Part shown: positions 15,119 to 26,904 of the stretch, in pieces
How the letters are laid out: every line of letters begins with the position of its first letter
Numbering within the stretch: the first letter of the stretch is position 1
DNA from: Desulfuromonadaceae bacterium
Lineage (GTDB): Bacteria; Desulfobacterota; Desulfuromonadia; Desulfuromonadales; JAAYDE01
Direction of reading: 5' to 3'
DNA length: 35,130 nucleotides
Assembly (NCBI GenBank): GCA_012512925.1
Contig: JAAZDE010000113.1
Location: 1 to 35,130 of the forward strand
Program-made: the position numbers and the translations under genes
Notes under the pieces: generated by a model
Seen by the model: only the letters and a program-made list of their open reading frames with translations
Told to the model about the DNA's origin: nothing
Databases searched by the model: none

Positions 15119-15805
15119 ATGACCCTTGCCGAAACAATCGCCGCCATTCCCCTCTTTGAGGGCCTTTTCCCCCAACAGAACGAAACCTTGGCCCGCATCG
15201 CCCGGAAAATGACCTTTTGCAGGGAGGAACGGATTTTTTCCGAAGGGGATGACGGTCGGGGACTCCATGTGGTCGTCTCCGGCAGGGTGAAGATCTTCAA
15301 GCTGTCTCCCTCCGGCAAGGAGCAGATTCTCCACATTTTCGGCCCCGGAGATCCTTTCGGCGAGATCGCCCTCTTTTCCGGCCGAACCTATCCCGCCCAT
15401 GCCGAAGCCCACAGCGATTGCCAGGTGCTCTTTTTCCCTCGGCGGGAGTTCGCCGAGTGCATCGCGGCCGATCCGTCGCTGGCCATCAATATGTTGGCTG
15501 TCCTGTCCCAGCGGCTGCGGAAATTCGCCCAACTGATCGAGGATCTGTCCCTCAAGGAAGTGCCCGGTCGGCTGGCGGCCTATCTTTTGTTTCTGAGCCG
15601 CCGTGAAGGCGGCAGCGGCAAAGTGACGCTGGAGGTGACCAAGGGGCAGCTGGCCGGACTGCTTGGCACCATCCCCGAAACCCTTTCGCGGATTTTGGCC
15701 AAAATGAGCCGTCAGGGGCTGATCGAGGTCAACGGCGCCTGTATCGAACTGCGCCAGATCGAGGAGCTGGAATCCTTGGCACAGGGTGAGTCGCGGCTGG
15801 TTTGA
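15119..15805 (+). CDS. hcpR: Crp/Fnr-family regulator, HcpR-like
   Basis: 228 residues. The N-terminal half is a cyclic-nucleotide-binding-type beta-barrel (GDDGRGLHVVVSGRVKIFKL, then FGPGDPFGEIALFSG at about 74-88). A dimerisation helix follows at about 120-145. The C-terminal winged helix has recognition helix GTIPETLSRILAKM at about 181-194. Its E..SR pattern is like FNR and fits TTGA half-sites, which are exactly what the two flanking promoters carry. The FNR N-terminal cysteine cluster is missing, so it does not sense oxygen that way; HcpR proteins respond to nitric oxide and some bind haem. GGAG lies nine bases before the ATG. It sits between the two genes it probably controls. The family is certain; the HcpR role is strongly supported by context. 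Confidence 0.88.
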   Translation: MTLAETIAAIPLFEGLFPQQNETLARIARKMTFCREERIFSEGDDGRGLHVVVSGRVKIFKLSPSGKEQILHIFGPGDPFGEIALFSGRTYPAHAEAHSDCQVLFFPRREFAECIAADPSLAINMLAVLSQRLRKFAQLIEDLSLKEVPGRLAAYLLFLSRREGGSGKVTLEVTKGQLAGLLGTIPETLSRILAKMSRQGLIEVNGACIELRQIEELESLAQGESRLV

Positions 15806-15823
15806 GGACGACCACGGTTAAAG

Positions 15824-15863
15824 AAAAAAAGGAGCGGCTCCGCCGGGAACCGCTCCTTTTTTA
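15824..15863. terminator. Bidirectional terminator between hcpR-like gene and hcp
   Basis: An A-run, GGAGCGG, a 12-base loop, CCGCTCC and a T-run make an intrinsic terminator usable on both strands. The convergent genes end at 15805 and 15885. Confidence 0.9.
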
Positions 15864-15884
15864 TTCAGCAGCCGGATTTGATGG

Positions 15885-17516
15885 TCAACCGAGGATGGCC
15901 TTCAGGTCGTCATCGGGGGTGCTGATCGGCATGATGTTGAAGTGTTCGACCAGATAGTTGAGCACCTTGGGGGTGACGAAGGCCGGGAGGGTCGGGCCGA
16001 GGCGGATGTTCTTCGTGTTGAGGAAGAGCAGGGAGAGAAGAATGGCCACCGCCTTTTGCTCGTACCAGGACAGAATCATCGATACCGGCAGTTCCTGCGG
16101 GTCGCAGTTGAAGGCCTTGGCCAGGGCGTCGACAATCATGATGGCCGAATAGGCGTCGTTGCACTGGCCTACGTCGATCAGCCGGGGAATGCCGTCGATA
16201 TCCCCCATATCCTTGTCGAAGAAGCGGAACTTGCCGCAGGCCAGGGTCAGCACGACGCAGTCCTTGGGAACCTTCTCGACGAATTCGGTGTAGTAGCTCC
16301 GTCCCGGTTTGGCGCCGTCACAGCCGCCGACCAGGAAAAAATGACGGATCTTGCCGGCCTTGACCAGCTCCACGATCTTCCCGGCGACGCCCAGTACGGC
16401 CTTATGGCCGAAACCGGTGGTGATCGTCTTGCCGGGGACGTCTTCGCTGAAGCCGGGGAGTTGAAGGGCCTTTTCGATGACCGGAGCGAAATTTCCTTCT
16501 TCCAGGTGGGTGATGCCGGGCCAGCCGACCAGGCCGGTGGTGAAAAGATTGTCCTTATAGGAATTTTGCGGTTTTTGCAGACAGTTGGTCGTCATCAGGA
16601 TGGCGCCGGGGAAGGCCGCGAATTCCTTGTGCTGGTTCTGCCAGGCGGTGCCGTAATGGCCGTAGAAGTGGGCGTATTTTTTCAGTCCCGGATAGCCATG
16701 GCAGGGGAGCATCTCGCCGTGGGTATATACGTAAATCCCCTTGCCTTCGCTTTGTTTGAGGATTTCCTCCAGATCCTTGAGGTCATGGCCGGAAACCAGA
16801 ATCGCCTTGCCTTTTTTAGCTCCCAGGGGGACGGGAGTGGGCACGGGATCGCCGTAGGTGGTGGTATTGGCTTCATCCAGCACCTTCATCGCTCGCAGGT
16901 TGGTTTCGCCGCAGCGGATGACGAGATAGATCAGGGCCTGCAGTGAAATGCCGGTGTTCAGGGTGGACATCATCCCTTCGTTGATGAAGTCGTAGATATG
17001 GGGATCCTCGAAACCGAGCAGGGCGGCATGGTGAGTATAGGCGGCGACCCCCTTGAGGCCGTAGATCAGCAGCTGCTTGAGGGACTCGATATCCTGGTCG
17101 AGATCGGGATCGGGGGCGATGCCGGCCAGTTTCTCCCCCTGCTCGATCATCGCCTGAAGGTCGGTGCCGGGCTGGTAATTGGCTTCGGGAAGGCGGAAGA
17201 TGTCGCGGCCGCCGGCGTGGCTTACGGCTTTTTTCAGCTCGTCCCGGATGCCGGCGCATTCCCTGATCAGATCGGCAAAGCGCTCGGGATCGAAATCGAC
17301 ATTGGTCAGCGTCGAGAAGAGCGCTTTGGCCATGAATCGGTTGGCTTTTTCGCAGTCGCAGCTGTTCCGGGTCGCTTCCACGGCGACCATGGAGAGCCCT
17401 TTGAGGGCATAGATCAACAGATCCTGCAGGGCCGCCGTTTCCGGCTGTTTGCCGCACACCCCGACCTGGGTGCAGCCCTGCCCCTGGGCCGTCTGCTCAC
17501 ACTGATAGCAAAACAT
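15885..17516 (-). CDS. hcp: Hybrid cluster protein, class I (hydroxylamine reductase/prismane protein)
   Basis: 543 residues. The N-terminal cysteine motif of class I Hcp from anaerobes is present (Cys3, Cys6, Cys15 and Cys21 in CYQCEQTAQGQGC and VGVCG) and holds a 4Fe-4S cluster. Hybrid-cluster ligand regions are visible further on: GHD (SGHDLKDL), THGEMLPCHGYPGL, TTNCLQKP, GGCDGAKPGRSYY, LACGKFRF, and DVGQCNDAYSA. Hcp reduces nitric oxide to nitrous oxide, and hydroxylamine in vitro, protecting against nitrosative stress. The ATG at 17516 follows AAAGGAGGAATTC. The promoter carries an HcpR-type site at the class II position. It is convergent with the regulator gene. The assignment is certain. 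Confidence 0.97.
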   Translation of the reverse strand: MFCYQCEQTAQGQGCTQVGVCGKQPETAALQDLLIYALKGLSMVAVEATRNSCDCEKANRFMAKALFSTLTNVDFDPERFADLIRECAGIRDELKKAVSHAGGRDIFRLPEANYQPGTDLQAMIEQGEKLAGIAPDPDLDQDIESLKQLLIYGLKGVAAYTHHAALLGFEDPHIYDFINEGMMSTLNTGISLQALIYLVIRCGETNLRAMKVLDEANTTTYGDPVPTPVPLGAKKGKAILVSGHDLKDLEEILKQSEGKGIYVYTHGEMLPCHGYPGLKKYAHFYGHYGTAWQNQHKEFAAFPGAILMTTNCLQKPQNSYKDNLFTTGLVGWPGITHLEEGNFAPVIEKALQLPGFSEDVPGKTITTGFGHKAVLGVAGKIVELVKAGKIRHFFLVGGCDGAKPGRSYYTEFVEKVPKDCVVLTLACGKFRFFDKDMGDIDGIPRLIDVGQCNDAYSAIMIVDALAKAFNCDPQELPVSMILSWYEQKAVAILLSLLFLNTKNIRLGPTLPAFVTPKVLNYLVEHFNIMPISTPDDDLKAILG

Positions 17517-17561
17517 GAATTCCTCCTTTGGCTTGGTTTGATTTGAAGTTGCGGATACCGG

Positions 17562-17603
17562 ATTTTAGCAGAAATGAACGGAGCGGGATTTGACCTGGAT
17601 CAA
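17562..17603 (-). promoter_or_regulatory. HcpR-type operator and -10 box of hcp
   Basis: On the minus strand TTGATCCAGGTCAA (17603-17590), inside a longer ATTTGA/TCAAAT palindrome, is followed after 22 bases by TAAAAT (17567-17562). The site centre is therefore near -41.5. It matches the ferredoxin-gene site in both sequence and spacing. Confidence 0.8.
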
Positions 17604-17821
17604 ATTCAGTTCCTTTTTAAAAAATCCAGAGTGTTGAGGTCGTGACGGATCCCGCTCCTGTCGCCGGTAAAAATCTCAGCGGTACCAAGACATCCAAGCG
17701 GATGCCGATTTCGATCTTCCTCCAGATTACATAAGGGAAGCCGGGAGGCATGTCAAGGACTGATCCGAAAAAAACAGTTCATCATGATCCCGCCGCGGGT
17801 CTGGGGAAGGAAGGATTTCCG
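17604..17821. other. Gap between the hcp promoter and the PKS gene
   Basis: No protein gene is supportable. With the hcp promoter and leader the whole gene-free stretch is 305 bases (17517-17821). On the minus strand TTGACA (17756-17751), 17 bases, then TATGTA (17733-17728) resembles a sigma-70 promoter pointing toward hcp. About 100 bases on is a GGATTTTTT stretch with only a weak hairpin. It could be a second, distal hcp promoter or a small RNA gene. Confidence 0.35.
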
Positions 17822-18877
17822 TCAGAAGACGACCAGTGCCCCGAAGCCGCTGAACCCCGCCCCAAACCCCAGCAGGACTCCCTTTTCCCCGGAACGGGGT
17901 GAACCTTGTTGGAGAAGATTCTGCAAAGCGAACATCAGGGTCGGCGAAGACATGTTGCCGAAGCTGGTGAATATTCGGCGGGACCATTGCATGGCCGAGG
18001 TCGGAAGGGAGAGTTTTTTTTCGATGCGGTCCAGGATCGCCAGCCCGCCGGCATGAACCGCCCACCAGGCGATGTCTTCCGTCCCGAGGTGGTGGCGGGA
18101 AAGGAGGCGGGCGAGGATGGTGGTGATGACTTCCGTGCCGATAACCGGTACTTCCCGGCTCAGGACGTTTCGGAGGCGGCCGTCGCACTGGGTGCGATAA
18201 CGAAGTTTTTCACGGTATTCGGGAAATATTCCCGATTCGAAATCTACCAGTCTGGGGAAGGGGCTTTCCTGCCCGGCGGCAACCAAAAGCGCCGCGGAAG
18301 CGCCGTCCCCGAAGATGGCGTTACTGACGATGAGATCGGGCTCCGGTCCGAGATAAACGGTAGCGGAGCAGACCTCCACCGACACGCACAGTACCCGGGA
18401 GGCGGCTTGGCGCGCAAGCAGTCCGACTCCGCATTCGAGATTGGGGATCGCCCCGCCGCAGCCCATTCCCATGAGGTCGACGAATTTCAGCGACGATGAA
18501 AGGGAGAGGTCCTCCGCCAGATAGGAGGAGAGCCCAGGGCAAAGGTAGCCGGTGCAGGTATTGACGACGATGGCATCGACCTCCCCGGCCTCAACTCCGG
18601 CGGCCGCCAGCGCTTTGCGGGAAGCTTCCAGAGCGAGACGGCGCCCCTGTTTCAGAAAGCGTTCGGTCAGTTTTCCCTGAGACGTTTCGAAGGTTTCATC
18701 GATATGATCGACTGCCAAATAGCGTCCCTGGATAGGAGATTCCAGAAAAAGTTTGCGATAGAGGTCGCCGGTCTTCCCCTCCAGGGACAAACGCCTGTCG
18801 AGAACCTCATAGGCTTCCTTCTGAGTGAGATAGCAGGGTGGGTTGGCTGTGGCCAGACTTCGAATGACGGCGTGCAA
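17822..18877 (-). CDS. Type III polyketide synthase (chalcone-synthase family)
   Basis: 351 residues from a TTG start at 18877 with AAAGGA six bases upstream; no better start is present. The catalytic triad of the family is complete: Cys140 in GMGCGGAIPN, His275 in WAVHAGG (HPGG in plants), and Asn308 in SFGNMSSPT. FGDGASAAL (189-197) and the C-terminal GFGAGFSGFG loop (GFGPG in chalcone synthase) are also present. Such enzymes extend acyl-CoA or acyl starters with malonyl units to make pyrones, resorcinols or phloroglucinols; bacterial forms often use long fatty acyl chains. It is the last gene of a three-gene operon with a methyltransferase (16 bases upstream) and a U32 protein. The product is unknown; a phenolic lipid is the best guess. 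Confidence 0.93.
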   Translation of the reverse strand: MHAVIRSLATANPPCYLTQKEAYEVLDRRLSLEGKTGDLYRKLFLESPIQGRYLAVDHIDETFETSQGKLTERFLKQGRRLALEASRKALAAAGVEAGEVDAIVVNTCTGYLCPGLSSYLAEDLSLSSSLKFVDLMGMGCGGAIPNLECGVGLLARQAASRVLCVSVEVCSATVYLGPEPDLIVSNAIFGDGASAALLVAAGQESPFPRLVDFESGIFPEYREKLRYRTQCDGRLRNVLSREVPVIGTEVITTILARLLSRHHLGTEDIAWWAVHAGGLAILDRIEKKLSLPTSAMQWSRRIFTSFGNMSSPTLMFALQNLLQQGSPRSGEKGVLLGFGAGFSGFGALVVF

Positions 18878-18893
18878 GATAAATTCCTTTCCT

Positions 18894-19619
18894 TTATCCG
18901 CTGACGGGATCGGGGGAGAAGGAGACTTCCACCTCGAGACGCAGGCTTCCCTGGTTTATTATTTCAAAGTTCGATACTGCCGGATGATTTTCCAGGATCT
19001 CCGTCAGTTCCTTTGGTGTGAAACCTTTTCGTACCGAGGTCAGAACATCGTGGCGGACTCCGGGTTCGGTACCGAGAGTGTAGAGCCAGCAGGCCGCGTA
19101 GGTCGGCGGCCACCGCCGCAGATCACCGACAAAAAGAGGTCCTCTGAGACGGGGGGAGAGGAGGAAGAGGAGTCGATCGATCTCTTCCCGGCTCAGGTGG
19201 TGCAGAAATAGGGTGGCCAGGGCGCCGTCAAAGGATGATTGGCAGTTTTCGAGGAAGGTGAAGAGTTCCGTTTCGATGATCTCCACCGACAGATTTTTCG
19301 GGGCTGCCCATTTTGTCGCCAGATGTACGGCATGGCTGTTTTTCTCGAGGCAGGTGAATTTCACGGCATGATTGTTTCGCAGCGCCCAGTGGCACAAGGC
19401 GATGGGGATGTCGCAGGCCCCCGCTCCCAGATCGAGAATGGCGAGCGGTTCTCTCCCCTTGGTCACCGCGAGAAGGCGTCGCAGAAATCCTCGGGCGGCG
19501 GAGAGACTCCCGAAAAGACGGTTGGTGCGCCGAATGAAACGATAACTGGCTTCGGCCAGACCAACGTCGAATTCCTCTCCGTCCATCAATTCCGGAGTGC
19601 TGTCCCGCTGCTCAAGCAT
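18894..19619 (-). CDS. Class I SAM-dependent methyltransferase of the PKS operon
   Basis: 241 residues from the ATG at 19619, which overlaps the upstream U32 gene by eight bases (ATGCTTGA) and has AGGGAG upstream. The frame is open further upstream only because it runs through the U32 gene in another phase. The SAM-binding motif I is LDLGAGACDIP at 63-72. An acidic residue ends the second strand (FTCLEKN), and GALATLFLHHLSREE is the post-III region typical of methyltransferase-11/25 folds. Methyltransferases paired with type III synthases usually O- or C-methylate the aromatic product, as SrsB does for Streptomyces phenolic lipids. A GTEPGVRHD stretch resembles substrate-binding parts of such enzymes. 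The fold is certain; the substrate is inferred from the operon. Confidence 0.87.
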   Translation of the reverse strand: MLEQRDSTPELMDGEEFDVGLAEASYRFIRRTNRLFGSLSAARGFLRRLLAVTKGREPLAILDLGAGACDIPIALCHWALRNNHAVKFTCLEKNSHAVHLATKWAAPKNLSVEIIETELFTFLENCQSSFDGALATLFLHHLSREEIDRLLFLLSPRLRGPLFVGDLRRWPPTYAACWLYTLGTEPGVRHDVLTSVRKGFTPKELTEILENHPAVSNFEIINQGSLRLEVEVSFSPDPVSG

Positions 19620-20808
19620 TCCAGAGACTCCCTGAGGCCAGAGCATGCAGTCCGTTATCGAGATCGAGGAGCGACTCCCGAAGGTAGTCAGGCTTGATTT
19701 CCACGGCGTCCCGGGCGATTTCGGAACAGCGGCCGCAGGAGCGGCAGTTCCACCCGGCACAGGAGCCGTTGCGGAAACGATCGATAAAGTCGCCGGGAAT
19801 CCGGTCGGAATGAATGATGATCGGCTGATTCTGAAGCTGAAAAAGCATTCCCTGGCGGCGGGCCAGGTCGACGAGCGGCTTCAGGCGCCAGGGTAAGATG
19901 CTGCGGGGATGCAGAAAGTGGCGGAGGAGCCATCCCGGCTCTCTTTTCAGCGGCTGGCGAAATCCGTGGGACAGGAACAGATCAGCCAGATTGCCGGAGA
20001 AGCTCCGGTTCCCGTAGGCCTCAACCCGCTGCAGAAGATTTTCCGAAGGGATGCCCCGTTCCAGTAGCTTGAAGGAGGTGTAGCCGATTTTTTCATATTC
20101 CGGCAGGTCCTCAGGACGGATCCAGGCGGAGCGGACGAAGAGCATCGGTTCTTTAAGGCGCAGAAGGGTGCATTTCAGAAAACAGTAGTCGAGGTAAAGG
20201 TTGCGGGATCCGTCCGAAGCGTGGGAGAAGCCGTTTTGATGATAGGGCTGCATCGGGCAGTTGGGGAGACAAAGGTGGTTTGCGATCAACTGCAGTTCGC
20301 AGGAGACCGCTTCCCTGATCCGGGTGAGCCGCTTGAAATCCCGGTTGATGGAGAAACTTTCGAGGGTCAGGGCGTCCGCTCCCAGATCCTCCCAGAAGCG
20401 CGCCCTTTCCGGAGTATCGATCTGAGCATAGATTCCCGCTTTGACCTGGAATTGGGGGAAGCGGATTTTGATCAGTTCCAGAAGATAAGGGGTGGCAACG
20501 GTCACCCGTTCGACTCCTGCATTGTCGAGCCGGTTTAAGAAACCGCACAGGTTCCGCTGCCAACGTCCGTCCCATTCCCTGTTGCCGAGACAGGAACTGT
20601 TGAGGAGATAATTGAAGGCGATCCCGTATTTTTTGAGGTCGGCCACATACCGGCGCAGCTTTCGAAAGGACAGAGGGGTTCCCATGTAGCTCGGCCGCCC
20701 GCCGCCGACGAGGTCGGAAGGAAACTTGCCGTAGACCTCGTGAACATGATGTTCGGCCAGGCGGGGAATAAGTTTGGAATCAAAGTTGGCGGCGACACTG
20801 AGGAACAT
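19612..20808 (-). CDS. Peptidase-U32-family (UbiU/UbiV-like) Fe-S protein with extra C-terminal Cys cluster
   Basis: 398 residues with eleven cysteines. The N-terminal two thirds looks like the TIM-barrel of U32 proteins (VYGKFPSDLVGGGR, ADALTLESFSINRDF, ANHLCLPNCPMQPYHQNG). Cys180, Cys184, Cys209 and Cys213 are placed like the U32 cluster ligands. A second group, Cys350, 355, 358 and 361 (CAGWNCRSCGRC), lies near the C-terminus and suggests another iron-sulfur cluster. Known U32 members (UbiU/UbiV, RlhA, TrhP) catalyse oxygen-independent hydroxylation rather than proteolysis. It is the first gene of the operon with a methyltransferase and a type III polyketide synthase, so hydroxylation of the aromatic product is an attractive inference. 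The U32-like family call is good; the exact role is unproven. Confidence 0.8.
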   Translation of the reverse strand: MFLSVAANFDSKLIPRLAEHHVHEVYGKFPSDLVGGGRPSYMGTPLSFRKLRRYVADLKKYGIAFNYLLNSSCLGNREWDGRWQRNLCGFLNRLDNAGVERVTVATPYLLELIKIRFPQFQVKAGIYAQIDTPERARFWEDLGADALTLESFSINRDFKRLTRIREAVSCELQLIANHLCLPNCPMQPYHQNGFSHASDGSRNLYLDYCFLKCTLLRLKEPMLFVRSAWIRPEDLPEYEKIGYTSFKLLERGIPSENLLQRVEAYGNRSFSGNLADLFLSHGFRQPLKREPGWLLRHFLHPRSILPWRLKPLVDLARRQGMLFQLQNQPIIIHSDRIPGDFIDRFRNGSCAGWNCRSCGRCSEIARDAVEIKPDYLRESLLDLDNGLHALASGSLWNA

Positions 20809-20851
20809 TTCCCGATCCCTGACGATTTAGGTTTATTCGATCCTGATATGC

Positions 20852-20857
20852 ATTATA
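20852..20857 (-). promoter_or_regulatory. Candidate -10 box for the U32-methyltransferase-PKS operon
   Basis: A perfect TATAAT on the minus strand lies 44 bases before the U32 gene ATG, in the 87-bp gap after uvrD. No good -35 is seen at 17 bases, so an activator may be needed or transcription may simply continue from uvrD. Confidence 0.35.
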
Positions 20858-20895
20858 GCGGGCCGGGGGAGGTTTTGGGAAAAGGGAGGAGAAAA

Positions 20896-23089
<2,194 letters not shown>

Positions 23090-23097
<8 letters not shown>

Positions 23098-24915
23098 GGT
23101 CCTCTTCTCCCCCCAGGGAGCGCTTCATCAGGGCCCGGTTGTAGGCGGAAACGATGTCGCGGCGGTTGATGACGCCGAGAATTTTCCGACCCGTTTCCGG
23201 ATCGACCACCGGCAGCTGGTTCAAATCGCGGGCGCCGAGCTTGCGCAGGGCTGTTTCCAGATCCTCGTCTTCAGTGGTGGTGATGACGTTGAGGGTGGCC
23301 AGCTCCTTGATGACCACCAGTTCCGATAGCTCCTTCTCCAGCACCACGCCCAGGAAGTCCTGCACCGCGATGATGCCGGCAAGTTCCCCATTGGCGTCGG
23401 TAAGCGGGAAGGAGTTGTTTTTGGCGCGGTTGATGAAGTGAGTGAACTGTCCCAGGGTCATGTTCTCTGGAACGGTTTCCGGGTCGCGTTCCATGACATC
23501 CCGGACCTTGAGCGCCTTCATGATGTTGCGCTCCTTGCCGGCTTCCAGGTCGATGCCGTCGCGGGTCAGTTCCACCGTTTCCAGGCAGTCGTGCTTGCGC
23601 CAGCGGGCCACCGCGGTGGCCGTGACGCAGGCCAGCATCATGGGAAGGATCGCTTCGTAGGAATCGGTGATCTCGAAGACCAGGAAAATGGCGGTGGCCG
23701 GCGCATGCATGGCTCCGGCCAGGAAGGCCCCCATGCCGACGGTGGCGAAGGCTCCAGGCAGCAGGGAGAGGCCGGGGAAAATATTGAGCACTACCTTGCC
23801 GAAGGCGCCCCCGGCAAAGGAGCCGATCACCAGCACCGGGGCAAAAAGGCCCCCCGGCAGGCCGGCCCCGTAAGTGATGGCGGTGGCCAGCACCTTGAGC
23901 AGGCAGAGGGCGGCGAGGATGAGGACGGTCCCTTCGCCGTTGAGGGCGCGGCTCATGAACTCGTACCCGTTGCCCATCACCTGGGGAAAGCCGATGGCGA
24001 TAATCCCGACCAGCAGACCGCCGCAGACCGGCTTGGCCAGGTGGGGGATCTTGAGACGGTCAAAGAGGTCGGTGATGCGAAAATGCAGATCGACCTGACC
24101 GGCGCTGAGGATGCCGATGATGGCCCCGAGAAGGACGTATAAAATCAGTTCCAGCGGCGAGTTGAGGAAACGTTCCGGAGTGTGGAACACCTCGGTGGTG
24201 AGCAGAGAGCGGGTGACCGCGGTGCTCAGGGTGCTGGCGATGACGATGGGGGTGAAGCTGGTGAAGGCGAAGGTGGAGACCAGAATGATTTCGGTGCCGA
24301 AGAAGACCCCGGCGATGGGGGCGTTGAAGGTGGCCGCCACCCCCGCCGAAGCGCCGCAGGCGACCAGGATCTTGAGACGCTCGCGGCTCATTTTGGCGAA
24401 CTGGCCGAATTGGCTGCCGATGGCCCCGCCGATCTGGGCGATCGGCCCTTCCTGCCCCGCCGAGCCGCCGGTGCCCAGGGTGATGGCGCTGGCAATGCCG
24501 CGGGTAATGGCGATGCGCCCCGAGATCTTGGCCCCCCGGAGGTTAATCACCTCCATGAAGCGGGAAAAGCTGAACTTCATGTCCTCCCGAAAGAAGAGCC
24601 ACAGCAGGATCATCAGCACCCCGCCGGCGGCCGGAAAGAGAATCACGAAAAGGCGTTCCGGACTCCATTCGACCATGGCCAACTCCGTCGGCATGGCGAC
24701 CTCGAAAAGCCGGGAACCGTTATCCACCACCAGCCAATGGAAAAAGTCGATCGATCTGCGGAAGGCGTAGTTGCCCAGACCCGCCGCCACTCCGATGATG
24801 GCCGCGACGAAGGCCATGAAGCTGTTTTCCGAGATGGCGAAGCGGTTGAGGAAGCTGTTGAGAAACCTTCGGTACGGGGAAGGTTTACGGGATGGCAATT
24901 CCACCTTGCTCTCTT

Positions 24916-24919
<4 letters not shown>
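23090..24919 (-). CDS. ClC-family chloride channel/transporter with two CBS domains
   Basis: 609 residues with a ClC membrane core (about 35-445) of many hydrophobic helices. The anion-path motifs are visible: [11 protein letters not shown] at 149-159, where Glu157 is the external gating glutamate, and [13 protein letters not shown] at about 356-368. A cytoplasmic CBS pair follows ([14 protein letters not shown]..., about 475-600), which in this family binds adenine nucleotides. Whether it is a channel or a chloride/proton exchanger cannot be decided from sequence. The start is a GTG at 24919 overlapping the glmS stop (GTGA). The gene also overlaps uvrD downstream, so glmS-clc-uvrD are one coupled unit. 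The family is certain, the direction of ion movement is not. Confidence 0.93.
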
Positions 24920-26742
<1,823 letters not shown>

Positions 26743-26823
26743 GGAAACAATCCTTTGTCAAAAAAGGAAGAGAAGATGCAATTTCTCAGTCAACGAAGTG
26801 AAACAACCTGATCAACCGGAATG

Positions 26824-26897
26824 AGGTGGCTGGTGGCTGGCAGCTGGATAAAACCAAGAGTTAAAACCAGTCACAAGGCACTGATCGCCAGCCACTG
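26824..26897. repeat. Heptamer-repeat element B between glmU and glmS
   Basis: GCTGGTG, GCTGGCA and GCTGGAT (26829-26849) form a left arm preceded by a partial GAGGTG. An AT-rich centre with TTAAAACC follows, then CCAGCCACTG (26888-26897), which complements the left arm. The layout is that of element A but more degenerate. It fills most of the 162-bp gap upstream of glmS. Confidence 0.65.
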
Positions 26898-26904
26898 ATT
26901 GCGG

